A DNA stretch of 28,588 nt from a virus. The position numbers and the translations under genes were made by a program. Shown in pieces: positions 14,864-22,942 of this stretch. The notes beneath the pieces are model-generated. The model saw only the letters and a list, made by a program, of their open reading frames with translations. It made no database searches and was not told the origin of the DNA. The stretch lies in IMG/VR virus record IMGVR_UViG_3300020348_000131, positions 1-28,588 of that record, one strand, 5' to 3'. How positions within the stretch are numbered: the stretch's first letter is position 1; every line of letters begins with the position of its first letter.

Positions 14864-15581
14864 AGTAGCAATAATATGTGCGAACTACAACTATGGTGAA
14901 TATGTTATAGATGCCGTGAAAAGCATTGACAACCAGACATACGCTGGGCCTATTAGAATATTTTTGGTCGATGACGGATCTTCTGATAACTCTTGGAAAA
15001 AGCTAAAGGAATACAAAGAGTCAAAAGAAGACAAAGATAAGTATTGCTTTATGAGAATCAAAAACTCCGGAGCATCGGTGGCCAGAAACGTGGCGATTAA
15101 TGAGGCTTGGGAATGGGCAGACATATTTGGAGTACTGGACGCTGACGATGCCTATCTTCCCGAAAAAGTAGAAAAGCTTGTCGAAAAGCTTGTCGAATAC
15201 GAAGAAGTAGGAGTGGCATACGCGGACTACAAAAATGTGTTTCCAGAATATTCAAAGACGGAATTCAAACCTTCTTACAATAAAGTGAAGCTACTTAATA
15301 AGTGCATTGTTCATAGCAACTCGTTAATTAAAAAGAAATATTTAGAAAAGATCCGGCTTCCTAACGGAGAGTTTTTTGACAGCAGGCTTCATGGCCCAGC
15401 CAGTCAGGGCTTTATAGGTTGTACGGAAGATTACGATCTCTGGATAAGACTTGCTAATCACTGCATTATGACACACGTACCAGAGTGTCTAGGTATTGCA
15501 AATCAACACGGAAACAACCAGTCAATGAAAATGACTCCAGAGATATTTAGAGAGCAGGCAAGGATTTTAGGTTCTAGATAA
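14853..15581 (+). CDS. Family 2 glycosyltransferase
   Basis: A typical GT2 of 242 aa: KVAIICANYNYGEYVIDAVKS (about 4-24), DNQTYAGPIRIFLVDDGSSD (26-45), NSGASVARNVAINEAWEWAD and IFGVLDADDAYLPEKVEK with the DADD motif near residue 98. The acceptor-side GCTEDYDLWIRLA (about 195) carries the ED pair. ATG 14853 has a strong SD (GGGAGGA at 14841-14847). A tandem 12-bp repeat inside the gene duplicates EKLV at about residues 107-114. The final A of its TAA stop is the first base of the next ATG (TAATG). Confidence 0.92.
   Translation: MLPKVAIICANYNYGEYVIDAVKSIDNQTYAGPIRIFLVDDGSSDNSWKKLKEYKESKEDKDKYCFMRIKNSGASVARNVAINEAWEWADIFGVLDADDAYLPEKVEKLVEKLVEYEEVGVAYADYKNVFPEYSKTEFKPSYNKVKLLNKCIVHSNSLIKKKYLEKIRLPNGEFFDSRLHGPASQGFIGCTEDYDLWIRLANHCIMTHVPECLGIANQHGNNQSMKMTPEIFREQARILGSR
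15171..15194 (+). repeat. Tandem 12-bp duplication inside a GT2 gene
   Basis: GAAAAGCTTGTC occurs twice in a row and encodes EKLVEKLV in frame. It keeps a helix in phase and looks like a recent slippage event with no frame effect. Confidence 0.85.
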
Positions 15582-16291
15582 TGACTAGATTTACAACAAA
15601 AATAACAAACGACCCAAAAAGAAAAACAAGAACTGATAGGAAGGTTTCTGTTGCTATTCTTTCTGCCGGAATAGGTAGTAGAATAAAGTCATACGAGCCA
15701 CGTAGCTTATTGAAGATAGGAAGTAAATTACTAATAGAGCACCAGATAAATACTATCAACCAGTGTTTTGAGTCGCCAGAAATAATAAATGTCGTCGGTT
15801 GCCATGCAAATAAGATCGTAAAAAAGACAAGAGGAAAAACAAGAATAGTAGAAAACCAACTATATAAGGACAGTAATTCTTCTGAAAGTTTGAGGCTAGC
15901 GTTTAACAATACAATAAATGAAAACATCTTGTTTATGCATGGGGATCTTTATTTCAACGAATCGACATTAAAGGTTAACTATGATAAGTCTTTTGTTATC
16001 GTAGACAACAACGAACAAATAAAAGACACCGAGGTTGGGCTTACAACGTGTGACGGCAAACTTTCTATTATGTCTTATGGCCTACCTACAAAATGGGCAC
16101 AAATAGCCTATGTTACCGGCAGAGAGTATAAAATACTAAAAGGGATCTTTCACAAGTATGAAAACCAAGATAAGAAAAAATTATCGTTTGAAATTATAAA
16201 CATGATACTGGCTTCTGGTGGGAACTTCCAATGTTATGAGCCCGATAAAATGTCTATTGTGGAAATAGATAGAATAAAGGATATTAAATGA
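15581..16291 (+). CDS. Sugar-1-phosphate nucleotidyltransferase-like protein (LicC/RfbA type)
   Basis: Nucleotidyltransferase fold, 236 aa. VAILSAGIGSRIKSYEPRSLLKIG (residues 24-47) matches the GxGxR..p....PKpLl.v signature, and KLLIEHQINTINQCF, IINVVGCHANKI and ILFMHGDLYFNES (metal-binding Asp122) follow in order. The family joins an NTP to a sugar-1-phosphate or to choline or similar. Oddity: the signature lysine of PK.LL is Arg41, a conservative but unusual change that may affect activity. The N-terminal 20 residues are basic and precede the first strand; an alternative start is not obvious. It probably makes one of the activated donors for the cluster, but the nucleotide and sugar cannot be read from sequence. 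Confidence 0.75.
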   Translation: MTRFTTKITNDPKRKTRTDRKVSVAILSAGIGSRIKSYEPRSLLKIGSKLLIEHQINTINQCFESPEIINVVGCHANKIVKKTRGKTRIVENQLYKDSNSSESLRLAFNNTINENILFMHGDLYFNESTLKVNYDKSFVIVDNNEQIKDTEVGLTTCDGKLSIMSYGLPTKWAQIAYVTGREYKILKGIFHKYENQDKKKLSFEIINMILASGGNFQCYEPDKMSIVEIDRIKDIK

Positions 16292-17325
16292 GAGTACTTA
16301 TTTCTAATGATGGAACGCACGCACACTACTATCAGAGAATGGCGTGGGCTAACGCTTTTCATGCGTGTGGCATCCAGACTGCGTTTTGGGACTGCAAGAA
16401 CGTTCCGGCCTTCGATGTGTTTGACAGCTTTGAGCCAGACATGTTCTTGGGGCAGTCTTATAACCTTACAGAAGATGTTATAAAGTGCATCTATGAAAGG
16501 CCACACTTAAAGGTTGGCCTACGTGCTGGTGACTGGGGCGATCACGAACTGTTTGTTGACAAGAATAGATTCAATATACTATACTGCTCACCAAAAGAAA
16601 TCAAGGCACTAGAGAAGCTGAAGCAGGAGACGGGAAAGCCGGATTTTGTTCACATCCACTATAACGAAAACGCCATAAAAGAAACACACAACAAGTTTGA
16701 GGAAATTGGCATAAAGCCGGTATCTCTTATGATGTGTGCGGATATGATGACATACGAAGATTCAAAATATGATGAGGAGCTTTCCTGTGACATTGGTTTT
16801 GTAGGAGGTTTCTGGCCATACAAAGGTCAAATAATAAGTAGGTATCTATTCCCACTACTGGATCCGATTGGAAAATATAGAGTAAAGATATTTGGTAATC
16901 AGCCTTGGCAAGTAAATCAATACTGCGGGGTAATAGCTGACTCTAGAGTCAAGGATTTATTCGCCTCATCAAAAATATGTCCCAATCTAAGTGAGCCACA
17001 CGCTCAAGAATTTGGATTCGATATAAATGAGAGGATTTTCAAAGTACTTTGTGCTGGAGGCTTTTGTATCAGCGACAATGTAGAAGGATATAAAATGTTT
17101 GGCGATGGAATTGTTATTGCCGACTCGCCTAAAGACTTTCAGGACAAGGTCGATTACTACCTTAAAAACGAGGACGAACGCATAGCCATCGCTAAGAAGG
17201 GGCAAGAGTTTGTCATAGAGAATCATACAGGCTTTCATAGGGTCGCACAAATACTAAACGAGTTTGGTCACAGCGAAACTTCTATGGATTTATTGAAACA
17301 ATACAAGGAGGCTGTACATGCCTAA
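16288..17325 (+). CDS. CgeB-like glycosyltransferase (GT-B)
   Basis: A 345-aa protein with the C-terminal half of the CgeB/Glyco_trans_1_2 type: DIGFVGGFWPYKGQIISRYL (about 170-189), VKIFGNQPW, LFASSKICPNLSEPHA, FDINERIFKVLCAGGFCISDN (about 249-269, family ..n.R.fEa.a.G.fllt) and DFQDKVDYYLKNEDERIAIA, followed by KKGQEFVIENHTGFHR (family .A..g...v...HTy..R). The N-domain starts MRVLISNDGTHAHYYQRMAWANAF. Such enzymes occur in spore-coat maturation and O-antigen loci, with few known donors. The start overlaps the upstream stop (ATGA). Internal AGGAGG at 17306-17311 serves the next gene. Confidence 0.85.
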   Translation: MRVLISNDGTHAHYYQRMAWANAFHACGIQTAFWDCKNVPAFDVFDSFEPDMFLGQSYNLTEDVIKCIYERPHLKVGLRAGDWGDHELFVDKNRFNILYCSPKEIKALEKLKQETGKPDFVHIHYNENAIKETHNKFEEIGIKPVSLMMCADMMTYEDSKYDEELSCDIGFVGGFWPYKGQIISRYLFPLLDPIGKYRVKIFGNQPWQVNQYCGVIADSRVKDLFASSKICPNLSEPHAQEFGFDINERIFKVLCAGGFCISDNVEGYKMFGDGIVIADSPKDFQDKVDYYLKNEDERIAIAKKGQEFVIENHTGFHRVAQILNEFGHSETSMDLLKQYKEAVHA

Positions 17326-18289
17326 GACTAAAGTAATGGTAACTGGTGCCAACGGCTTCTTGGGCAGAGCCGTTTGTAGCTCTATAAAAAAGAATAATGA
17401 GTACACGCTAATACCACTAAGCGGAAGAGCACAATACGATCTTACTAATCAGAAGTATGTTGATTACGCACTGCAACAACACAAGCCCGATATGATTGTA
17501 CACTTGGCTGCGGCCTGTGGTGGGATCGGTATAAATAGAGAAAAACCCGGTCAATTCATGTACGACAATCTTGCGATGGGAATGAACCTAATAGAGTCCT
17601 GTAGAAAATATGACAGGCTTAAGAAGTTCGTAATGGTAGGGACTGTTTGTGCCTATCCTAAATTTACCCCTGTTCCATTCAAAGAAGAGGATATATGGAA
17701 TGGATATCCAGAGGAAACAAATGCACCATATGGAATAGCGAAGAAGACGCTTATGGAGCTTTTGATATCCTACAATAAACAATACGGATTTAATTCTACC
17801 AATCTTATTCCGGTTAACATGTATGGCCCTTATGACAACTTTGATCCCTCTAGTAGTCATGTGATTCCGGCATTAATACTCAAAATAGATAAAGCCATAA
17901 AGAATGGTCACGAGTCAGTAGAGCTGTGGGGAACAGGAAAAGCCAGTAGAGAGTTTTTGTACGTAGAAGATTGTGCTACTGCAATTACTAGATCCCTAGA
18001 AATACAAACTACACCACACCCCATAAACATTGGGACAGGGCAAGAAATAACAATTAAAGATCTGGCAATTACTCTCAAGGGCATTATGGGATACGAAGGC
18101 CAGATAATTTTTAACCCAGAGCATCCCGATGGACAACCAAGACGATGTTTAGATACAAGTGCGGCATATAGGGTAATGGGTTTTGAGTCACAGATAGATT
18201 TATATTCCGGATTAAAAGAGACTGTTAGCTGGTACTACAGACACAGAGAGGAGATGGGTTATTGTGATTACTTCGATCATATTCAGTAA
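17318..18289 (+). CDS. fcl: GDP-L-fucose synthase-like NAD(P)-dependent epimerase/reductase
   Basis: Short-chain dehydrogenase of the GDP-4-keto-6-deoxymannose 3,5-epimerase-4-reductase (Fcl/WcaG) type, 323 aa as in the family. NADP loop TGANGFLGRAV (9-19), VHLAAACGGIGINREKPGQF (61-80), KFVMVGTVCAYPKFTPVPF with Thr109 and Cys111 (E. coli Ser107 and Cys109), APYGIAKK with Tyr138 and Lys142 (catalytic YxxxK), and SSHVIPALI with His181 (E. coli His179). NREKP and the Cys/His pair set it apart from plain 4-epimerases. It should make GDP-L-fucose from GDP-4-keto-6-deoxymannose. The dehydratase Gmd is not in this window. SD AGGAGG is seven bases upstream. Confidence 0.88.
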   Translation: MPKTKVMVTGANGFLGRAVCSSIKKNNEYTLIPLSGRAQYDLTNQKYVDYALQQHKPDMIVHLAAACGGIGINREKPGQFMYDNLAMGMNLIESCRKYDRLKKFVMVGTVCAYPKFTPVPFKEEDIWNGYPEETNAPYGIAKKTLMELLISYNKQYGFNSTNLIPVNMYGPYDNFDPSSSHVIPALILKIDKAIKNGHESVELWGTGKASREFLYVEDCATAITRSLEIQTTPHPINIGTGQEITIKDLAITLKGIMGYEGQIIFNPEHPDGQPRRCLDTSAAYRVMGFESQIDLYSGLKETVSWYYRHREEMGYCDYFDHIQ

Positions 18290-19112
18290 AGATAGACCGC
18301 TACAGCTAGATCTTTGCCTTAGTAGCGTTCAGCAGAACTTCCCAGATTCTCGTAGGGTTATAGTTTTGTACCAAGCTTCACACAAGTTCCTTGGAGCCTA
18401 TGAGAAGCTAAAAACCATGCACCCAAATGTCGAGTGGTGGCCAGAATCAGACTGTCTGTTCATTGATATATTAAATGCAATAGTGTCGTCAGAAGATGAC
18501 TATATATGTTTTCTGACCGATGACGACGTTATATATGCACTCGCCCCAGTTATAGACGAAAATCTTTTTGGAAACCCTGAAGTATGCTGTGTGTCATTAA
18601 GGATGGGGCTAAACATTACACGAAGAAGACACAATGGGCAAGAAGGACCAGACGAGCCAAACGTTGTTTTAGAGGCTAGCAACGGCTGTATATGCTGGCC
18701 TAAAAGTTTTCATAACTATGGATCATATTGGTCTTATTCCCTATCTTTAGACGGACATGTCTTTCGTAAAGAAGATATTCTAAATATGGTGGACGAGCTA
18801 TGTTTCTTAAATGACAAGTACAAATGGGAACAGAACCCAAATGCATTTGAACAGGCACTCCAGCGGTTTTGGGCAGTGACGCCAAACTACATGTGTGCTC
18901 CTCGTCAAAGCGTACTTTTTAATAGCCCCAACAACCGAGTAAGCAACGCAAAAGGTTATGAGATGAACATGGCCGCAGAAAGCTTCAGTTTTAATGAGGA
19001 TGAGTTCTTGGATGATTTTATGAATGGCTCAAGAATCGAACTAGAAAAACTGAATATACGAGATATAAATTGTCCTCATACTGAAATAGATTTGATAAAA
19101 GGACTTCCATGA
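18264..19112 (+). CDS. Probable GT-A glycosyltransferase
   Basis: A 282-aa protein with a GT2-like start, TSIIFSKDRPLQLDLCLSSV (about 3-22), which matches the ..f.R...L...l.Si pattern. IFSKDRPLQLD is often seen in phage and lipopolysaccharide glycosyltransferases. YICFLTDDDVIYA (about 76-88) supplies the DxD-like acidic strand end. The rest (NGCICWPKSFHNY, SYSLSLDGHVFRKEDI, NPNAFEQALQRFW) fits an acceptor region. GTG 18264 lies 26 bp inside the fcl gene, with GAGGAG ten bases upstream; the first strand begins right at it. The donor is not known. Confidence 0.7.
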   Translation: MITSIIFSKDRPLQLDLCLSSVQQNFPDSRRVIVLYQASHKFLGAYEKLKTMHPNVEWWPESDCLFIDILNAIVSSEDDYICFLTDDDVIYALAPVIDENLFGNPEVCCVSLRMGLNITRRRHNGQEGPDEPNVVLEASNGCICWPKSFHNYGSYWSYSLSLDGHVFRKEDILNMVDELCFLNDKYKWEQNPNAFEQALQRFWAVTPNYMCAPRQSVLFNSPNNRVSNAKGYEMNMAAESFSFNEDEFLDDFMNGSRIELEKLNIRDINCPHTEIDLIKGLP

Positions 19113-19726
19113 TATTTGACCTAAACAAGATACACGAAACATTTCCTATCAAGGGCGTTATGCATATAGGTGCGTTTGCCGGAGAGGAGCTTAGGCAATA
19201 TAGATCAATAGGCCTTTCTAATACTATTATGTTTGAGCCACAAGAACATCTATATAACGACATTAAAAGTAGATGTATTATTGATGAGCAGATACATAAT
19301 GTGGCACTAGGTTCTGAAAGAGGATCGAAAGAGATGTACATATCCTTCAAAGAGGGTGGTGTATCTCATGGTTCGGGTGCTTCAAGCTCTTTGCTGAAAC
19401 CTAAAGTACACCTTGAAGAACATCCAGAAGTAACCTTTCCGGAAACAAAAACCGTGGAGGTTCATACGCTCGACGATTACTATGATCCGCAATACAATTT
19501 TTTGAATATTGATGTTCAAGGATATGAGCTGGAAGTTTTAAAGGGTGGCACAAAAACACTAGAAAACATTGACGCCATGATAGTCGAAGTAAACAGAGAC
19601 GAGGTGTATGAAAATTGTCCCATGATAGAAGACATAGATAACTTTTTAAAAGATTTTGGATTTGTCCGAGTGGCAGAAGTCTGGCAATCTAAAAGCTGGG
19701 GAGACGCTTTATATGCAAGGAATTAG
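19109..19726 (+). CDS. FkbM family methyltransferase
   Basis: A clear FkbM enzyme of 205 aa. KGVMHIGAFAGEELRQYRS (motif I, about 15-33), IMFEPQEHLYNDI (family ..fEP....), HNVALGSERGSKEMYISF (nvAlg...g..e..v), VHTLDDYY and NFLNIDVQGYELEVLKGG (about 131-148, iD.qG.E..vLkG), then IDAMIVEVNRDEVY (i..E......). It O-methylates a small or sugar substrate. It is the second FkbM-type gene in the island, and this one keeps the canonical DvqGyE motif that the earlier copy varies. The start overlaps the upstream stop (ATGA); the last 14 bp overlap the next gene. Confidence 0.9.
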   Translation: MIFDLNKIHETFPIKGVMHIGAFAGEELRQYRSIGLSNTIMFEPQEHLYNDIKSRCIIDEQIHNVALGSERGSKEMYISFKEGGVSHGSGASSSLLKPKVHLEEHPEVTFPETKTVEVHTLDDYYDPQYNFLNIDVQGYELEVLKGGTKTLENIDAMIVEVNRDEVYENCPMIEDIDNFLKDFGFVRVAEVWQSKSWGDALYARN

Positions 19727-20489
19727 TATAGTAACGGGGACACTTAATAGAAAAGAGTACCTTCCGTCTTTAATAGAAAACACAGTCAACAGCGGTAGCG
19801 ATGTCGAGATTGAGCTTATATTGGTTGATGGTGGAAGTACGGACGGTACAATACAGTTCATAGAAGAATTGAACCATCCTAAAATTAAACTAATCAATCA
19901 TGGACAGAGAAGTCCTTATCCCCATTACATGAATCTAGGAGTAAAGGCGGCATCGCATGATCTAATATGTCAGTGGAATGATGACGTTTTATTAGCGGCA
20001 TCTTGGGATGATGTGTTGGCGGAAATAGACGATGAGCATTCGGCCTATCTTTTTAACTGGAAAGAAGGCAATGTCGAAGATATGTCTAACGAGGGCTGGC
20101 TTAGCTGTCGGCACATTAGAGACAATGGGTGGATAATAATTAATAATGCTGAGTTTGATTACCCTCAGTCCAAAGGCGAGCAGAGGGGTGAGATAGTTAT
20201 GAACTACGGAATATATAAACGTTCCGTTTTTATGGAATACGGTCTTTATAGTCCCGCCTATCAGTACTACTGTGCGGATGGAGAAATGGCAATGAGATCA
20301 TACTATCAGGGTGTCAAGTTCAAGACTCTACTCAACATAAAGGTTTGCGTCTTGCCCGCAGAAAAAAGGGCAATAATGATACAATCTGATATAAACCAAT
20401 ATTATGCGGACTGCACATTTCTCAGAGACAACGTTCAGAATGGAGCGAATCTGTCTTTTTCTTTTCCGGGAGAATATCTAGATGGCTAG
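19713..20489 (+). CDS. Family 2 glycosyltransferase
   Basis: GT2 of 258 aa: QGISIVTGTLNRKEYLPSLI (about 2-21), ELILVDGGSTDGTIQFIEEL, YPHYMNLGVKAASHDLICQWNDDVLLA with the NDD motif near residue 90. Acceptor-side elements are YGIYKRSVFMEYGLY and YYCADGEMAMRSY, where the family's ED motif is ADGE. I chose ATG 19713 (GGGGAGA at 19698-19704); an upstream TTG would only extend into the FkbM gene. It is followed with an 8-bp overlap by another glycosyltransferase. Confidence 0.88.
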   Translation: MQGISIVTGTLNRKEYLPSLIENTVNSGSDVEIELILVDGGSTDGTIQFIEELNHPKIKLINHGQRSPYPHYMNLGVKAASHDLICQWNDDVLLAASWDDVLAEIDDEHSAYLFNWKEGNVEDMSNEGWLSCRHIRDNGWIIINNAEFDYPQSKGEQRGEIVMNYGIYKRSVFMEYGLYSPAYQYYCADGEMAMRSYYQGVKFKTLLNIKVCVLPAEKRAIMIQSDINQYYADCTFLRDNVQNGANLSFSFPGEYLDG

Positions 20490-21237
20490 AAAAGTTATAT
20501 CGTTTAGTTTATTTGGTGGTGGGGCGAAATACTGTCAAGGTATGCTCACTAACATGGAGCTGAAGCAACAGTTCTTCCCCGATTGGGAGATAATGATATA
20601 CCACGACGACAGTGTTCCAGATGTAATTCTAGGTGCCTTGGAGAGAAAAGGAGCCACACTAAAAAACGTTACAGGGTTTGGAGTGCTTCCAGCTAGCTGG
20701 AGATTCTTGGCTTATGATGAGCCGGATGTAGAGCGTTTTATTTGTCGTGACGCAGACTCAAGACTTAGCCAAAGGGAGGCCGTTGCAGTCAAGGAGTGGG
20801 AGGACAGTGATAAACAGATACACATAATGCGTGACCATCCACATCATGGAAGTCCTATGCACGGAAAGCCTATTCTTGGCGGTATGTGGGGAATGAAGGT
20901 ATACAGACCAAATGGTTCCCCAGCACTGGCAGACTATACGATGTATTCGATAATATTGGATCACCAAGGAGATGAGGTTTTTTCAAAAGACAGAAATAAA
21001 TGGTTCTGGACTGACATGTGGTTCTTAAGGGATGCAATATACGCCTCATACGGTAACGAATACGACTCTAAGGTACATGCGGCACGAGATTATATGCATA
21101 AGGTAAAATGGTGCAATGAGCCTTGGGCAGAAGACTTCCCCACTAAAAGAAACGAACAAAGAAACTTTGTTGGTGAAGTGTTTATTTTTGATGAAAACGG
21201 TAAGGAGAAAAGAGAGTGGCAATACAAGGAGATATAA
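20482..21237 (+). CDS. GT-A type glycosyltransferase
   Basis: A 251-aa protein. ARKVISFSLFGGGAKYCQGML is a start seen in a group of phage and bacterial glycosyltransferases, WEIMIYHDDSVP follows, and ERFICRDADSRLSQRE (about 84-99) holds a clear DxD (Asp-Ala-Asp) at the end of a strand, the GT-A metal site. HIMRDHPHHGSPMHGKPILGGMWGMK and FWTDMWFLRDAIY look like the acceptor side. The fold is inferred from these motifs only. SD GGGAGA at about 20468. The gene contains the AAGGAG and GTG that start the next gene. Confidence 0.75.
   Translation: MARKVISFSLFGGGAKYCQGMLTNMELKQQFFPDWEIMIYHDDSVPDVILGALERKGATLKNVTGFGVLPASWRFLAYDEPDVERFICRDADSRLSQREAVAVKEWEDSDKQIHIMRDHPHHGSPMHGKPILGGMWGMKVYRPNGSPALADYTMYSIILDHQGDEVFSKDRNKWFWTDMWFLRDAIYASYGNEYDSKVHAARDYMHKVKWCNEPWAEDFPTKRNEQRNFVGEVFIFDENGKEKREWQYKEI
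21202..21207 (+). promoter_or_regulatory. Shine-Dalgarno site supporting a GTG start
   Basis: AAGGAG lies eight bases before GTG 21216 and inside the previous gene. A second AAGGAG at 21226-21231 is followed only by ATA codons in frame, so the first site is preferred. Confidence 0.5.
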
Positions 21238-22448
21238 TAAAACACAATGGAGTAGAGCTATATCGACACACCTCTTCACTGGCTGAGTTAAGGGGTAAGT
21301 TATTTGTGAATAAAGAACAGAGGATGTGTGTAAGAACATCCACAGAGGAAAACTCACAAGTCCTAGACTCCACAATCTACGAGCTTCGACAGAATGTTTT
21401 CTGGCCAGAGATAAAGAAGATAGAGACTGGGTTATACGAGATTGAATATATAGACCACGTTGTCTATTGGACGGAGATGACAAACAAGCAAATTAAGCAG
21501 TGTATGTTATTTTTATGTGATGTGCTAGAGTATCTTAACTCGTTTGGATGGACCCTACAGACACACCTTTGGAACGTGGTGCTCAGAAATGGAAAACCGT
21601 TTTTGCTGGATATCGGTGATTTCAATATATACGATCCCGTTCTTCAAAGAGACAGCCTTGTATCTATGCTGAGACAGGAGGCTAGCCCACACGCCCCTAT
21701 ACCCATGAGCGATTGGCTTGTTGATGGTGAAAGTGTTTTGTCGGAAATACTGTCTATTGATCTAAGGCTGGATGGCACCAAATATATTAAAAAAGCCAAA
21801 AACATATTGGCGTCTTCGCAGACCGTTCAACAAAAAAACTATTGGGACAACTACAATAAGACTCATTATACCTGCCGCAAGGAAATACTAGAGTCGGTCG
21901 ATAACGCCAAAGATGGCCCAGTTTGTGACTATGTGAAAAAACATGCCCCCAAAACCCTTACTGACGTTGGATGCAATTCTGGAAAGCATTCGTTCTATGC
22001 CGCTATACAAGGGGTCAACTGTATTGGCTTTGACTACGCCGCAAAAACAATAGACGATGCGAACTCCGTTGCTGCTAGTCTAGATTTATCATGTTCGTTC
22101 TCCTATGTTGACATCTTCAAGAGTAGGAACAGTAGTGAAAATAGAGAGTCGATACAAGAAAGATATCGTAGCGAAATGGTGATTGCTCCGGCTATACTAC
22201 ATCACATATTTGATCAATCCGGAAAAGATATCAAAAAGTGCGTGGAACTTATATGCGGTTTTAGTACAAAGTATGCCGCTATAGAATTTATACCCCATAC
22301 TGACGAGTCTAGAAACAGGAGCGTAGCAGACTGGTTTACTTTAGATCAAGTTGTGTCTTCATTAGAAGATCTAGGATTTCATATACAAGAGATAGCTGAT
22401 TCTTATCCGTCTGGTAGACAATGGATATTCGCAAAAAAAAGTAAATAA
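21216..22448 (+). CDS. Two-domain protein: kinase-like N-terminus plus methyltransferase (NoeA-like)
   Basis: A 410-aa protein. The N-terminal about 185 residues end with GWTLQTHLWNVVLRNGKPFLLDIGDF (about 110-135), the layout of the kinase-like catalytic loop and DxG element in NoeA-type methyltransferases (LKDa.pFNv.f..grPvfiD..sF). The HxD aspartate of true kinases is not evident. From about 207 on is a SAM methyltransferase: KNYWDNYNKTHY, TLTDVGCNSGKHSFYAA (motif I, about 247-263), CIGFDYAAKTIDDA and EMVIAPAILHHIFD. A kinase plus methyltransferase pair also occurs in WbdD, which caps O9-antigen chains, but there in the opposite order. A role in capping or methylating a glycan fits the context. 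GTG start with AAGGAG; 22-bp overlap upstream. Confidence 0.7.
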   Translation: MAIQGDIIKHNGVELYRHTSSLAELRGKLFVNKEQRMCVRTSTEENSQVLDSTIYELRQNVFWPEIKKIETGLYEIEYIDHVVYWTEMTNKQIKQCMLFLCDVLEYLNSFGWTLQTHLWNVVLRNGKPFLLDIGDFNIYDPVLQRDSLVSMLRQEASPHAPIPMSDWLVDGESVLSEILSIDLRLDGTKYIKKAKNILASSQTVQQKNYWDNYNKTHYTCRKEILESVDNAKDGPVCDYVKKHAPKTLTDVGCNSGKHSFYAAIQGVNCIGFDYAAKTIDDANSVAASLDLSCSFSYVDIFKSRNSSENRESIQERYRSEMVIAPAILHHIFDQSGKDIKKCVELICGFSTKYAAIEFIPHTDESRNRSVADWFTLDQVVSSLEDLGFHIQEIADSYPSGRQWIFAKKSK

Positions 22449-22454
22449 AAAATG

Positions 22455-22482
22455 TTGCCAGTCACAAATGTGATGATAATAT
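22455..22482 (+). promoter_or_regulatory. Candidate sigma70-like promoter in the largest intergenic gap
   Basis: TTGCCA (22455-22460), a 16-bp spacer and TAATAT (22477-22482) sit in the 71-bp gap between genes. An alternative -10 is GATAAT just before. A short CACA-AA-TGTG palindrome lies in the spacer (22463-22472). It is the only gap long enough for an internal promoter, but the -10 match is imperfect and phage promoters may differ. Confidence 0.35.
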
Positions 22483-22519
22483 GGTAGTGTTTAGCTAAGA
22501 CATTGAGAATGGAGACATC

Positions 22520-22942
22520 ATGAAATTTGTACCAAAGCGATGGGGCTATGAACTATGGATAGAGAACAATAGAGATTACTGTGGAAAGCATCTGCATGTT
22601 GTTCCTGACCACTGGTGTTCATTTCACTATCACAAAAACAAGAAAGAAACATTTTACGTAATAGGCGGCGAATTGCTGCTTATCCACGCGAAGTATAGTG
22701 AAGACTTGGCTAAGGCTGTAAAGGAATCTAATAATCCAAGGTGGGATTGGCAGAACTCTTTTCCAGAAAAAAGCGATCTCTACTACAAGTTTAAGACAAT
22801 AACCTTAAGTAAGGGCGACTGTTTGACCATAGAGCCCTATGTGCTACACAGCTTCACGACCGCAACTTCAGAGCCATGCGACTTTGTTGAAATATCCACT
22901 TTTCATGAGGATTCAGACTCACACAGGGTTTATGAGGGATAA
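22520..22942 (+). CDS. Cupin-fold protein, mannose-6-phosphate isomerase type II-like
   Basis: A 140-aa cupin. PKRWGYELWIENNRDYCGKHLHV is the KpWG.E.. start of the C-terminal cupin of type II PMI/GMP proteins. CSFHYHKNKKETFYVIGGELLL has metal ligands His36, His38 and Glu43 in the s.H.H..r.E.w.vv.G pattern, and TIEPYVLHSFTT brings His110. In the family it interconverts mannose-6-P and fructose-6-P or a related sugar; the guanylyltransferase half is absent. It could feed GDP-mannose synthesis needed by the fucose and perosamine genes here, but a single-cupin sugar isomerase of other specificity (for example lyxose or mannose) is possible. It is the first gene after the only intergenic gap; SD GGAGA at 22511-22515. 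Confidence 0.75.
   Translation: MKFVPKRWGYELWIENNRDYCGKHLHVVPDHWCSFHYHKNKKETFYVIGGELLLIHAKYSEDLAKAVKESNNPRWDWQNSFPEKSDLYYKFKTITLSKGDCLTIEPYVLHSFTTATSEPCDFVEISTFHEDSDSHRVYEG

Noticed and set aside
21226-21239. ATA start for the two-domain protein after the second AAGGAG
   Set aside because: ATA is very rare as a start, whereas GTG 21216 has its own well-spaced AAGGAG.
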